DNA of 64,000 nucleotides from Poa pratensis (lineage: Eukaryota; Streptophyta; Magnoliopsida; Poales; Poaceae), in contig CAMZMU010000020.1 of assembly GCA_947311845.1 (NCBI GenBank), positions 36,183,398 to 36,247,397 on the forward strand. Direction: 5' to 3'. Below the pieces are notes generated by a model, which was not told the origin of the DNA, made no database searches, and saw only the letters and a list, made by a program, of their open reading frames with translations. Position 1 is the stretch's first letter; every line of letters begins with the position of its first letter. Below, piece by piece: positions 21,549 through 35,016 of the stretch. The position numbers were made by a program, and so were the translations under genes.

Positions 21549-24500
21549 TGTGGGGACCCCGGACTAGCTGTCCGAAATACCCTTGTGCCTACACATCAGC
21601 GATCCCATGATCAGTGTGTCGCTGGGCACAATCGAACTGGTATCAAAAGAACATCCATAAATACCGAATAAATATACTTAATTGATTGAAGCCGTAACTT
21701 CAACAGGTACTTGCAGCGGAAATCACCAAACAACGTGGAGCCCAAGTCATATGCCACTACCTCACAGGCAACCGATTGGGAAGCGCCCTAGTTCGCATCG
21801 GCGTCATTGAAAACTTCTCCTTCGAACTGCTCCTCTTCAGAATCTGGCTAAGACAATAGCCAGGGACGAAACCAATATGAGTACATTTGATTGTACTCGC
21901 AAACTACCCCCGAATGAGCATGCACTACTCTTTTTATTGTTTAAATAAAACTTCGTTTGTTTTGAAAACTCTATATCCTTGTTGAAAAGAGAAGGATATA
22001 CTTTTGTTTATTAAAACTTTGTTTTGAAATCTCTATATCTTTATTGAAAAAGAAAAGAAGGCTTTTATAACTTTTCCCATAAACCTGTCTTTGTAAGAAG
22101 TCTCTTTTAAACCTTTTTCCCGAAAATATATCTTTGTTGAAAAATGATAAGAAATCTCTTTTAAAACATTTTCCCGGAAAATTACCATTTTGTTTATTTC
22201 CCCAAAACTCCTCCTTTTTCGACCATAGCCCTTCATGGTCGAATCATTTTCCCCCAACCTTATACCATCCCTTCGGTATAGTTGCATAAAACATTTTTCA
22301 CTTTCAAATCACAAAACTGCACTTCTCGACCATAGCCCGTCATGGTCCTCCTCTTTTCCAGCAACCTCATACCAACCCGTCGGTAGAGTTGCACATACAA
22401 CACATCTCCATTTTATTTTCAAATCTCAAAACTTTGCAAAACTTGCACATAGGTCAAGGTAGGGCCTCCCAACTGTCCATATCCGAGGACTCGGCTATTC
22501 GAATAGTTTTAACCCTCTGCAGAGGTAGCACGCTTTTCCCACATCCATCCGGTAACTCATCGTGTCAGCCACGTCTCGCCATACAAGGTGTATGCGAAGT
22601 TGAGTCACCGACCCTAGCCTGTCCTTTGCTCATGCTAGTATAGGACCCTGCCCATATGGCACTTTCCATCAACACTTAACCCAGCCCGTCGGAATCTAAG
22701 TGTGAGGACTCATAGTTTTGCCCGGCGATTTATGGTGGAACCTTCAATCCTCCTCCTTATCTTTCCATAGAGTTTGAGCGAGGACCCAGGTCAGGGGTAG
22801 ATCAACAAACCATCCCCTCATGCATAACGGAGTCATCTCCGTCGATGAGGTATCCCATACTAATATGAGAAAATTATATGACTAAGCCCTTTTCCCATAT
22901 GTGGGTAAATGTGATCGCACAGACACATTTTGCATTTTTCATAAACATCTCCATACTCCATTTCTCCACTTCAACACCGACATCTCGGCATTCCATAACC
23001 ACACAAGTAATTTCAAAGGAGTTTTGAGTAAACAATAATTTTCCCATCCTATAGTTTAAAAAGGAATTTCCATCTAATACCTTCATATAGGGTGTCAAAA
23101 TAATATCCTTGTATTTTGGAAAAAGGGTTTTCAAAATCATAGCTTTAGTGGCAAACACCACATAAATCACTTATGCTCTTTATAAGTAAAACATGTGAAC
23201 CAAAATAGATGTATATAGATGCAAGCTCAGAGAAGTAGCTTGCCTGATTCCAGCATAAGGTCCCTGGACTTCTCCTCACTGATCAAAGAAATAAACTCTG
23301 ATTCCTCTTCAATAAATCCTCTCCAAATACCACTCCGATAGCGTTTATATCTAGCGTCGCGAACATGAAAAATAAAACAACACACAATAAGCAAACCAAA
23401 CCACAAGTGGTATACAAACAAGTAATCAAACCACAACATAGCACTAGTTTAATCAAGCAACAAACTAAAATCTATTCTAAGAACACTTCAAGGAAAACTG
23501 CCTTAATAACAAGCCTAACACAATTTATTTACTAAAGCTACAACAATCATAAATAAAGATACAAGTTAAACTAAAAACAAACACTAAACAACAATCACCA
23601 CACTTAGCTAGATGCTATCCAGTAATTAACCCAATCAAGCAAAACAACACATAACCACATGTTTAACTCTATGCTTAACAAAACAATTTACTTAACAAGC
23701 CCATTTACTCAGACAAAAACACAAGGGCATTATACTAGCAGGAGTATAACACCATACACATGTCAAAACAAAAGGGCACCAAAGCATCCTCTATTAAAGG
23801 TACCTAACAAACATTTTTCCCTAAACAGGAAATACTTCAGACAAAAGTTAAGTCACCAAATATTCTTTGTAAGTCCAAACAGTACACCCAGCTAGGGTAG
23901 AGATATTAACAAGATACTCAAGCTATTACTCAACTTAGAGACAACCAAATTTGACAAGCAAGACAAACATATTAATCACACAAAATATTCCAACATCAAA
24001 ATAAACAAGCTTAACCACTTCCTAATTACTAGGGAAAAGCTATATAGGGGATAAAACCCTAACAAATACATGACTCATAAGTAGCTCTCCTAATCATGCT
24101 AGCACAAATAAGGAAACACGTCACAACAGTGGGTTACCACCCTACACATGCTAGGAAACACATTTGTAACAATAAAGTTATAACACACAATTTATAAAGG
24201 TTTAATAAAAATAGGCATAAAAGGCCTAAACCTTATAATTAGCACCACATCCAATCAGTGACTCCTAAATTCAAAACAAGCTAGGGATGTGTTCTCCTAC
24301 ACATATAGAAGACAAGCCAATTGGATTTACTCCAAAAATCATCTCACAAAAATCTACAAAAATCACCAAAGAGCTACTAGTGGTTTTATTAAAAAGAATA
24401 GAACTTATGTTTTAAATTTTATTTGTAGGCAAGGCCAACAGATCTGGAAAGGTATCACTTCAGGCTTTCCATAGAATTTTAGTTTGAATTATTTGGAGTT

Positions 24501-26676
24501 ATAAAACTCTAGATATTAAATATTTAGTGAAAAAGATACTTTTGACAAGATTTAATCCAGACCTCATTTAAAAGTATATTTTTGCAAACAGCCAGTTCTA
24601 ACTAATTAAGAAAACACATAGGAACTCTACAAAATTCGAATCACTCAAATATATATCACAGATCTAACGCACTTGAATTAAAACTAAACTGCAATTATCA
24701 CAGGAAAATAAACAAGAAATAGATCCACTAAAGAAAAACATGAATGGGCCAGATCTGGCCCAGATCTGGCCGTGCGACGCAGATCGCGGCCCAGCCCGTG
24801 GCCCACTCGCAAGGCGAAGCGGTACGCGCCCTGCTTCTTCTTCCTCGACACGCATGGAGGCGCTGGGTGGCGAGCAGGGAGCAGGGCGAGGACGGCGCGG
24901 CGACTCCGGTGAACCTGAGAAGAAAGGGTGATATCCCTGAGTTAGCTCGCGAGGAGGGGATCTCAGGGAGACAAAAATGGCGGGGAATGGTGGTCTGTGC
25001 AGCTCGTGAGCTTCCCGGCAAGGTGACGGCCGGAGCGGGAGAGGATGAGCTCGGAGGAGACGATTTCCGGGCGCCCCTTCTCGATTCCTTGTACGGGGAT
25101 GCAGAGGACGACGAGGCGGTGTCGATGGAGGTCCTCGATTTGCTCGGGGAGGCTCCAATCGCCGGCGATGTGCGACGACATCCATGGAGAGGGTTCGGTC
25201 TTAGAGGAGAGAAACAGAGAGAGAGAGGGAGCAGGAGGGCGAGTGAAGGGTGAGGGAGAGCAGAGCGTCGTGGGGGGGGGGGGGCTCTTATCTCCTTCGA
25301 CGCGGCAGGAGGAGCGGGAGGGGGGCCTGGGCGCATGGCGACATGGGCGGCGAGCAGCACGTCGCTCGGTCGCGCTACAGGAGGGTGACGATGAAGTTTT
25401 TGCAAAAAGCCCCCTATCTCTTTCCTATTTCCTCTGATTCAGTTTCTTTTTAATTCCCTTTTTAAAAACAGTAGCCTTTTAGGGATTTAATTGAGGCACT
25501 AAAACATTTTATAAAAATCTGAAAATATTCATGTAGCTTCCCCATATCATGTAGAATCTCCAGAAAAATTGGTGTTGTAAGATAAAATGTTTTGAACTAT
25601 ATTTGTTCATAGGGCTTTAAATATATTATTTTTGGTAAAACCAATTTGACAAATTGAAATATCTTTGTAATTTGGAGACTAGATATTTTGAGGAGAGAGT
25701 GATATGATAATGAGATGGTTATCATCTCATTCTTGGATTTTATAAGATAAAATAACTGTTATAACAAAATAGAGAAATAGGTAGAGAGGGAAATTAGATA
25801 AGATCATTTCTTTTAATCAAGAATTTATTTTGAGGGTGGTGAGTAATCATAGAGGTCTTGTTTTGTTTTGAAGCCACATTCCACATTTGTGATCTGTGGG
25901 TTTTCAACTTAACACTCAAGTACATGGGTGTAATTATTCACCCAAGCAAACAATAAAACAAGAATTAACAATCAATACAACCATAAGTCCAACAAGCAAA
26001 TAATCACAACAATATCAACATCACACCAAGATCACTCAAATCAATCCACAACTTTGTCACACCACAATTTACATAATTAACAATACTATCTTGTAGAAAT
26101 GATCATACTTAATTATGACAAGAGGATGTTTAGGAAATATCTCCACTCATAACTTAATAGTTTTCAAAAAGATTTGAAAAAGGACATATGTGGGTAATAT
26201 ATTTCCCACTAGTGTTATTTTCAAATGGAGTGAAAATAAGAGTTTATAAAATGGAAGTTGTATACATCTGCAAAATAACAGGGTTGAGAAATAGGTAGGA
26301 GATAGCATATAGATCTCCATAATTTTGGAAACACACAATTTTGGAAATACTTTTACTTTCTCAAATACTAGTATTAGTTTTGGTTGTTGATAAACCAAGT
26401 ATCATTGAAATGAAGTTGGCCCAAAATAAGAATGGAAAATATATATGGAATATTTTCTTGTCATAACATGATCACCCAAGTTAAATATATTTTTATATTG
26501 GTTGGGTCTAATATTTACTAGTCAAACAACTTAAACAACAAGTCACACAAGTTCAAACATAGCAATGGGAAGGAAAACACAATCATCAGTAAACATTTCA
26601 AAAAGTTTTTGTTGGTTCTGAATTTTGGGTCTGGTAAAACTAAGTTTTTCTTAGTTCCAAAATTTGGGATATTACA
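21549..26676 (-). repeat. 3' LTR of the LARD
   Basis: 5,128 bp, aligned end to end with 29859-35012. It contains an AT-rich body, a GC-rich block (about 24740-25420) with accidental frames on both strands, and a poly-G run at about 25272-25284. Confidence 0.85.
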
Positions 26677-27928
26677 GATCCTTCCCCCCTTAAAAATAAA
26701 TCTCGTCCTCGAGATTTGCCCAGTGGTAACAGGGGAGTACGAGGGCACGGGTTTTGGGCTGACTATACTTCCGAGGTCGTTGCTTCTTCAGTGAGGTGGC
26801 CTTCTGGGATCTTGACAAATTGATGATGCGAGGCTTTCTTTGTCGATAAATTTATGTGCTGAGTTCAGATCCTTGATGATGAGGTTGACTTAACGATCGA
26901 CGCTGATGAATAGTCCTGGTTGGCTGTTTCCAGCTACTACAAGGCTAAGGCGCAAGAAACTAATTATTACCACTTCTTGTAGAACTACTGCAGGTCTTCC
27001 CCCTTAAAAAGGGGTTTTGAAGGTTCATCCTGAAGGTTGCGGCTGGAGTTGACTTGGAGGCATTGTTCTTCTTGGGTAGCTTGACGATCTTCGTCTTGGG
27101 TTCACTCCTCGGTGTTTGGGTTTGGTGCAGATATCACTTCCTGATATTTTCTCCTTACGAGGGTCACAGATGGGGACGCGTTGTTCTCAGGATGCGTCAA
27201 GCCTGCATACTTGACTCTCTCCGGTTTCTAGTTAGTAGAGGGATGTTATAATCTTCTAAGTGCGTCTGAACTTGCTGGTGGTTGATGTTGTCAACAGCAG
27301 GTGCTTCCATCTTCAGCTGAGTAAAGGAGGAACACCCTTGTTGACTTCCTTCGTCCTCTGAGCTTGAGTCTTCATAGGTTAGCAACTCTTATACGCTCGG
27401 ATCAGATAATTATCTCAATTTGGGGAAAACCAAATTTACGGTTTTATTTTAAAAAACTATTCATTTACTTTCATGAATACACAGGTTTAAAAAAACAGGG
27501 TTTCTTTTAAAAGAAAATAATTGTGCCACCAATAATTGGCTCACAGGCACAGTGGGATTGGACTGTCCGAAAAATCATTTTTGCAAGGGTTTTTCACGAT
27601 GGGACACTGGAAAGGCGAGGGATAAAGGATAGGAGGACATGGAGGTTATCTGCTTACTCACTGATATCTGGGACCGAGGCCACCTGGCAGTCCCTTCTTC
27701 CTTCTATCTTCTTCTTCCTTGCTCTTTCTTGCTCCATACACGCCCGGTTTTCAGTGCGCAGAGCACTCCTCTGCGGTACTGCTGCGCGTGCAGTCCATCG
27801 ATGCAGCGGCCATCACGGCTTTGGGGAACAACGCCTCGATGATTTCGCGCCATTGGGCGAGCACTGCTCGCGATTCCTTCCCTTTTTCCCGCGCAATGCG
27901 GTGCCGAGGAGTGGCATCCGAGCCCGGC

Positions 27929-27934
27929 TATAAA
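27929..27934 (+). promoter_or_regulatory. TATA box of the antisense LARD gene
   Basis: TATAAA in a GC-rich setting, 46 bases before the ATG at 27975. The spacing predicts an RNA start near 27960 and a very short leader. The upstream 200 bases are pyrimidine-rich. Confidence 0.55.
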
Positions 27935-27974
27935 TTAGAAACCCCCAAAACTTTTCTCCTATCGCATCTCAACC

Positions 27975-28355
27975 ATGGGCTTCATTAGTGATTTCTTTAG
28001 AGCCTATGTCGATATGATGGAGGACGCGGGCTTCATCGAGGGCATTATCATCTTCGTGCTCTTCGTGGTCTTGGTTTCGATGGTGTTGACCCTGCTGTTC
28101 GTGGCAGTGGTCATCCTCATCGTGGTCTTGTGCAATTTGTGGTCTGGCGCTGGTGCTGATGCTGCGATGGAGGGGCAGGCTGTGCCACCGGTGGTTGAGG
28201 TGGCCGCTCTTCCAGCTGGAGGTGAGCAGGCTGCTCGAGTCATCCGTCGTCGTCGCGCGGCTCGCGACTCTGCTTCGGGTGAATCAGGCTCATCTTCTAG
28301 TAGCACCGTAGTAAGAGGGAATAGAATTTCTGGGGTGCCTTTGTATCCGTACTAA
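27975..28355 (+). CDS. Small membrane protein encoded antisense inside the LARD
   Basis: A complete 126-codon frame (AACCATGG start context, TAA stop). Residues 1-20 are amphipathic (MGFISDFFRAYVDMMEDAGF). Residues about 22-57 are strongly hydrophobic, enough for one long or two short membrane segments, ending CNLWSG. Then comes an Ala/Val-rich linker, a basic cluster RVIRRRRAAR at about residues 92-101 and a serine run, ending GVPLYPY. It runs against the element and has its own TATA box. Accessory antisense genes are known in other grass LTR elements (Grande gene 23). No homologue is recognised; the function is unknown. Confidence 0.55.
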   Translation: MGFISDFFRAYVDMMEDAGFIEGIIIFVLFVVLVSMVLTLLFVAVVILIVVLCNLWSGAGADAAMEGQAVPPVVEVAALPAGGEQAARVIRRRRAARDSASGESGSSSSSTVVRGNRISGVPLYPY

Positions 28356-29840
28356 GTAGTTGCAGTGGTCTACGTTGGGGTAGAACTTGTATCCTTGGAT
28401 TCTGAAATTTCCTTTCTGTACTGATCTCAGCGGATGTATCGAATTTGTCTCCTCTGACGAACTGGAACAAGACTTTCTTTTCGGATTTTTCTCTGGTTTT
28501 CCTCATGATTATCGCGTAGGTCAAATTAGTAAAGTTAGCTCGAGGGATTAAAATGCCACGAACGGCTCGTCAAGCGAGGGGTTACACGATCCCGTTGAAA
28601 CCCATCATTACCGTCGGCCTCTGAGCTCGAAACTTCATAGCAACTCTTATTCACTCCTTGAGTTCCTCTAGTTACCAATCCTAAATGAGTCTCCTTATGT
28701 CCTTTTCTTGTCAAGACTTATAGTCCTAGAAGATTAGTTGGTACTATCGTGGACTTAAGTCAGATGTTAGTCTAAAGTTAGATACGATAAGTTAGTGTGT
28801 TATTCTTGTAATTTCACAACTTAATTTTGCGAGGTGAGACTCGTGTCTTCACGAGGTTGGCGTAAAATTGCAGTTTCCTTCGAGATCTTGACGCACTTGC
28901 TCCAGATGGTGCATGAAGGCCATTATCTGATTTGCCGGTTAGGTTGCAAAAATCTCAGGCTATTTGGTTAAAGATCGGGGGTCTTTTGTATCTTGCGAAA
29001 CTGTCAGTTCTTATCGGGAGATGGTTTAGATGAGAGGAGAAATATCTTAAAAAGTTTTTCCTAGGCGGGTTTACATCAGCTTACAAGGTGCAGCTATGGC
29101 CAAGAGGCCAAAAAGCGTTCTTTTATCAGGTGGCAAGGAGTTCTATAAAAAGAGAATTTTTTAGGTTACTTTGTGTTGCCGTCAAGGCGTGATTGTGAAC
29201 ACACAAGAAAAACAACACACAAACAGAGAATTCACAAACAACAATACACAAGCAGAGTACACCCAAGCAAAGAGCACACAACAAACAACACACAAGGTAC
29301 CTTTAGTACCAAAGGACGTCTAATACTCGTGGTAGTCGGGTAGTACAACCAAGGTTCCTATCAGGTTTATCCTATGGTCTCGGTTAAACATGGTTGGTGA
29401 AGTCTTCACTTTGTCGCCTTAGGCTTCAGCAGGAAAAATTGAGATTGTCGAAGTTGCAACTGAGTAGAATTATTGATGTGAGTTGAGGTCTTCGAGGTCT
29501 CTTGCTTTATTGATACAACGATCTTGGTATTTGCAGATCAATCACCTTGATGTTAATGTTGAGTATTTGAGATGGAAGCTTCTTCTTGTAGGTGCTAGCT
29601 AATTAGGTCTCACTTGGGTTCATCGTCAAGTATTTTGAACGGGTAAGAGGGAGTAGAGAAATCCTTGGAAAATCTTAAATAGAGGGATAAGACTCAGAAA
29701 TATTTGAGAAGGTGAGAAGAGTGGAAGCTATATTTGGGCTTCCCAAGATAAAAATATATTTTGGTAGTAATATATTTTTAACAAAATATTTCCTTTCCTA
29801 ACTAACGTCCATGCTAACTAAGGTCTCCTATAGTCAGGAT

Positions 29841-29853
29841 GGCTCTGATACCA
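29841..29853 (-). other. Primer-binding site of the LARD (initiator-Met tRNA)
   Basis: On the minus strand TGGTATCAGAGCC, a few bases after the 5' LTR end, fixes the LARD direction as minus. Confidence 0.85.
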
Positions 29854-29858
29854 AGTCT

Positions 29859-32800
29859 TGTGGGGACCCCGGACTAGCTGTCCGAAATACCCTTGTGCCT
29901 ACACATCAGCGATCCCATGATCAGTGTGTCGCTGAGCACAATCGAACTGGTATCAAAAGAACATCCATAAATACCGAATAAATATACTTACTTGATTGAA
30001 GCCGTAACTTCAACAGGTACTTGCAGCGGAAATCACCAAACAACGTGGAGCCCAAGTCATATGCCACTACCCACAGGCAACTGACTGGGAAGCGCCCTAG
30101 TTCGCATTGACGTCATTGAAAACTTCTCCTTCGAACTGCTCCTCTTCAGAATCTGGCTAAGACAATAGCCAGGGACGAAACCAATATGAGTACATTTGAT
30201 TGTACTCGCAAACTACCCCCGAAATGAGCATGCACTACTCTTTTTATTGTTTAAATAAAACTTCTTTGCTTTGAAAACTCTATATCCTTGTTGAAAAAGA
30301 GAAGGATAGACTTTTGTTTAATAAAACTTTGTTTTGAAATCTCTATATCTTTATTGAAAAAGAAAGAAGGCTTTTAGAACTTTTCCCATAAACTGTCTTT
30401 GTAAGAAGTCTCTTTAAAACTTTTTCCCGAAAATATATCTTTGTTGAAAAATGATAAGAAGTCTCTTTTAAAACATTTTCCCGGAAAATCACCATTTTGT
30501 TTATTTCCCCAAAACTCCTCCTTTTTCGACCATAGCCCTTCATGGTCAATCATTTTCCCAACCTTATACCATCCCTTCGGTATAGTTGCATAAAACATTT
30601 TCCACTTTCAAATCACAAAACTTGCACTTCTCGACCATAGCCCGTCATGGTCTCCTCTTTTCCAGCAACCTCATACCAGCCCGTCGGTAGAGTTGCAGAT
30701 ACAACACATCTCCATTTTATTTTCAAATCCAAAACTTTGCAAAACTTGCACATAGGTCAAGGTAGGGCCTCCCAACTGTCCATATCCGAGGACTCGGCTA
30801 TTCGAATAGTTTTAACCCTCTGCAGAGGTAGCACGCTTTTCCCACATCCATCCGGTAACTCATCGTGTCAGCCACGTCTCGCCATACAAGGTGTATGCGA
30901 AGTTGAGTCACCGACCCTAGCCTGTCCTTTGCTCATGCTAGTATAGGACCCTGCCCATATGACACTTTCCATCAACACTTAACCCAGCCCGTCGGAATCT
31001 AAGTGTGAGGACTCATAGTTTTGCCCGGCGATTTATGGTGGAACCTTCAATCCTCCTCCTTATCTTTCCATAGAGTTTGAGCGAGGACCCAGGTCAGGGG
31101 TAGATCAACAAACCATCCCCTCATGCATAACGGAGTCATCTCCGTCGATGAGGTATCCCATACTAATATGAGCAAATTATATGACTAAGCCCTTTTCCCA
31201 TATGTGGGTAAATGTGGTCGCACAGAGTTATCGGCTGGTTGACGTAAGTACAGGACACATGTGCATTTTTCATAAACATCTCCATACTCCATTTCTCCAC
31301 TTCAACACCGACATCTCGGCATTCCATAACCACACAAGTAATTTCAAAGGAGTTTTGAGTAAACAATATTTTTCCCATCCTATAGTTTAAAAAGGAATTT
31401 CCACCTCTATATAGGGTGTCAAAATAATATCCTTGTATTTTGGAAAAAGGGTTTTCAAAATCATAGCTTTAGTGGCAAACACCACATAATCACTTATGCT
31501 CTTTATAAGTAAAACATGTGAACCAAAATAGATGTATATAGATGCAAGCTCAGAGAAGTAGCTTGCCTGATTCCAGCATAAGGTCCCTGGACTTCTCCTC
31601 ACTGATCAAAGAAATAAACTCTGATTCCTCTTCTATAAATCCTCTCCAAATACCACTCCGGTAGCGTTTATATCTAGCGTCGCGAACATGAAAATAAAAC
31701 AACACACAATAAGCAAACCAAACCACAAGTGGTATACAAACAAGTAATCAAACCACAACATAGCACTAGTTTAATCAAGCAACAAACTAAAATCTATTCT
31801 AAGAACACTTCAAGGAAAACTGCCTTAATAACAAGCCTAGCACAATTTATTTACTAAAGCTACAACAATCATAAATAAAGATACAAGTTAAACTAAAAAC
31901 AAACACTAAACAACAATCACCACACTTAGCTAGATGCTATCCAGTAATTAACCCAATCAAGCAAAACAACACATAACCACATGTTTAACTCTATGCTTAA
32001 CAAAACAATTTACTTAACAAGCCCATTTACTCAGACAAAAACACAAGGGCATTATACTAGCAGGAGTATAACACCATACACATGTCAAAACAAAAGGGCA
32101 CCAAGGCATCCTCTATTAAAGGTACCTAACAAACATTTTTCCCTAAACAGGAAATACTTCAGACAAAAGTTAAGTCACCAAATATTCTTTGTAAGTCCAA
32201 ACAGTACACCCAGCCAGGGTAGAGATATTAACAAGATACTCAAGCTATTACTCAACTTAGAGACAACCAAGTTTGACAAGCAAGACAAACATATTAATCA
32301 CACAAAATATTCCAACATCAAAATAAACAATCTTAACCACTTCCTAATTACTAGGGAAAAGCTATATAGGGAATAAAACCCTAACAAATACATGACTCAT
32401 AAGTAGCTCTCCTAATCATGCTAGCACAAATAAGGAAACACGTCACAACAGTGGGTTACCACCCTACACATGCTAGGAAACACATTTGTAACAATAAAGT
32501 TATAACACACAATTTATAAAGGTTTAATAAAAATAGGCAGAAAAGGTCTAAACCTTATAATTAGCACCACAGTCAATCAGTGACTCCTAAATTCAAACCA
32601 AGCTTGGGATGTGTTCTCCTACACATATAGAAGACAAGCCAATTGGATTTACTCCAAAAATCATTCACAAAAATCTACAAAATCACCAAAGAGCTACTGG
32701 TGGTTTTATTAAAAAGAATAGAACTTATGTTTTAAATTTTATTTGCAGGCAAGGCCAACAGATCTGGAAAGGTATCACTTCAGGCTTTCCATAGAATTTT

Positions 32801-35012
32801 AGTTTGAATTATTTGGAGTTATAAAACTCTAGATATTAAATATTTAGTGAAAAAGATACTTTTGACAAGATTTAATCCAGACCTCATTTAAAAGTATATT
32901 TTTGCAAACAGCCAGTTCTAACTAATTAATAAAACACATAGGAACTCTACAAAATTCGAATCACTCAAATATATATCACAGATCTAACACAATTGAATTA
33001 AAACTACACTGCAATTATCACAGGAAAATAAACAAGAAATAGATCCACTAAAGAAAAACATGAATGGGCCAGATCTGGCCCAGATCTGGCCGTGCGACGC
33101 AGATCGCGGCCCAGCCCGCGGCCCACTCGCAAGGCGAAGCGGTACGCGGCCTGCTTCTTCTTCCTCGACACGCATGGAGGCGCTGGGTGGCGAGCAGGGA
33201 GCAGGGCGAGGACGGCGCGGCGACTCCGGTGAACCTGAGAAGAAAGGGTGATGTCCCTGAGTTAGCTCGCGAGGAGGGTATCTCAGGGAGACAAAAATGG
33301 CGGGGAATGGTGGTCTGTGCAGCTCGTGAGCTTCCCGGCAAGGTGACGGCCGGAGCGGGAGAGGATGAGCTCGGAGGAGACGATTTCCGGGCGCCCCTTC
33401 TCGATTCCTTGTACGGGGATACAGAGGACGACGAGGCGGTGTCGATGGAGGTCCTCGATTTGCTCGGGAGGCTCCAATCGCCGGCGATTTGCGACGGCAT
33501 CCATGGAGAGGGTTCGGTCTTAGAGGAGAGAAACAGAGAGAGAGAGGGAGCAGGAGGGCGAGTGAAGGGTGAGGGAGAGCAGAGCGTCGTGTGGGGGGGG
33601 GGGGGGGCTCTTATCTCCTTCGACGCGGCAGGAGGAGCGGGAGGGGGGCCTGGGCGTACGGCGACAGGCGGGCGACATGGGCGGCGAGCAGCACGTCGCT
33701 CGGTCGCGCTACAGGAGGGTGACGATGAAGTTTTTGCAAAAAGCCCCCTGCCTCTTTCCTATTTCCTCTGATTCAGTTTCTTTTTAATTCCCTTTTTAAA
33801 AACAGCAGCCTTTTAGGGATTTAATTGAGGCACTAAAACATTTTATAAAAATCTGAAAATATTCATGTAGCTTCCCCATATCATGTAGAAGCTCCACAAA
33901 AATTGGTGTTGTAAGATAAAATGTTTTGAACTATATTTGTTCATAGGGATTTAAATATATTATTTTTGGTAAAACCAATTTGACAAATTGAAATATCTTT
34001 GTAATTTGGAGACTAGATATTTTGAGGAGAGAGTGATATGATAATGAGATGGTTATCATCTCATTCTTGGATTTTATAAGATAAAATAATTGTTATAACA
34101 AAATAGAGAAATAGGTAGAGAGGGAAATTAGATAAGATCATTTCTTTTAATCAAGAATTTATTTTGAGGGTGGTGAGTAATCATAGAGGTCTTGTTTTGT
34201 TTTCAAGCCACATTCCACATTTGTGATCAGTGGGTTTTCAACTTAACACTCAAGTACATGGGTGTAATTATTCACCCAAGCAAACAATAAAACAAGAATT
34301 AACAATCAATCCAACCATAAGTCCAACAAGCAAATAATCACAACAAGATCAACATAACACCCAAGATCACACAAATCAATCCACAACTTTGTCACACCAC
34401 AATTTACATAATTAACAATACTATCTTGTAGAAATGATCATACTTAATTATGACAAGAGGGTGTTTAGGAAATATCTCCACTCATAACTTAATAGTTTTC
34501 AAAAAGATTTGAAAAAGGACATATGTGGGTAATATATTTTCCACTAGTGTTATTTTCAAATGGAGTGAAAATAAGAGTTTATAAAATGGAAGTTGTATAC
34601 ATCTGCAAAATACCAGGGTTGAGAAATAGGTAGGAGATAGCATATAGATCTCCATAATTTTGGAAACACACAATTTTGGAAATACTTTTACTTTCTCAAA
34701 TACTAGTATTAGTTTTGGTTGTTGATAAACCAAGTATCATTGAAATGAAGTTGGCCCAAAATAAGAATGGAAAATATATATGGAATATTTTCTTGTCATA
34801 ACATGATCACCCAAGTTAAATATATTTTTATATTGGTTGGGTCTTATATTTACTAGTCAAACAACTTAAACAACAAGTCACACAAGTTCAAACATAGCAA
34901 TGGGAAGGAAAACACAATCATCAGTAAAACATTTCAAAAAGTTTTTGTTGGTTCTGAATTTTGGGTCTGGTAAAACTAAGTTTTTCTTAGTTCCAAAATT
35001 TGGGATATTACA
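29859..35012 (-). repeat. 5' LTR of the LARD
   Basis: 5,154 bp, the partner of 21549-26676. On the plus strand an open frame of 235 codons runs through its GC-rich block at 33064-33771, but the same block in the other LTR is broken by indels in a poly-G run, so it is not treated as a gene. Confidence 0.85.
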
Positions 35013-35016
35013 GAGC

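Larger units (their letters stand above)
26677..29840 (-). other. Internal region of the LARD
   Basis: About 3.2 kb with no gag, protease, integrase or reverse transcriptase on the minus (element) strand. The purine tract AAGGGGGGAAGGATC abuts the 3' LTR. The one convincing gene in it lies on the opposite strand (27975-28355). Near 29200-29290 there is a CACACAA-rich stretch. Confidence 0.7.
21549..35012 (-). mobile_element. LARD-type retrotransposon (Sukkula-like) with 5.1-kb LTRs
   Basis: On the minus strand: 5' LTR 35012-29859, primer site 29853-29841, internal region 29858-26677, purine tract about 26695-26680, 3' LTR 26676-21549. Target duplication is GAGCA (21544-21548) against GAGCC (35013-35017), one mismatch. 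LTRs begin TGTAATATCCC and end CCACA. LTRs much longer than the 3.2-kb internal region, with no gag or pol, match the LARD class described in barley and wheat. The LTRs differ by many substitutions and several indels, including one block near 22915/31225, so it is older than the Gypsy-like element. Confidence 0.87.

Noticed and set aside
24664..25437. Possible gene on either strand in the first LARD LTR
   Set aside because: Four overlapping frames of similar length with no motif, and it is LTR sequence.
27523..27988. Three overlapping frames just before the antisense LARD gene
   Set aside because: No domain; the region reads better as the promoter and leader upstream of 27975.
33064..33771. 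A 235-codon plus-strand frame in the LARD LTR
   Set aside because: The same block in the other LTR is broken by small indels, it lies in GC-rich DNA and has no domain.
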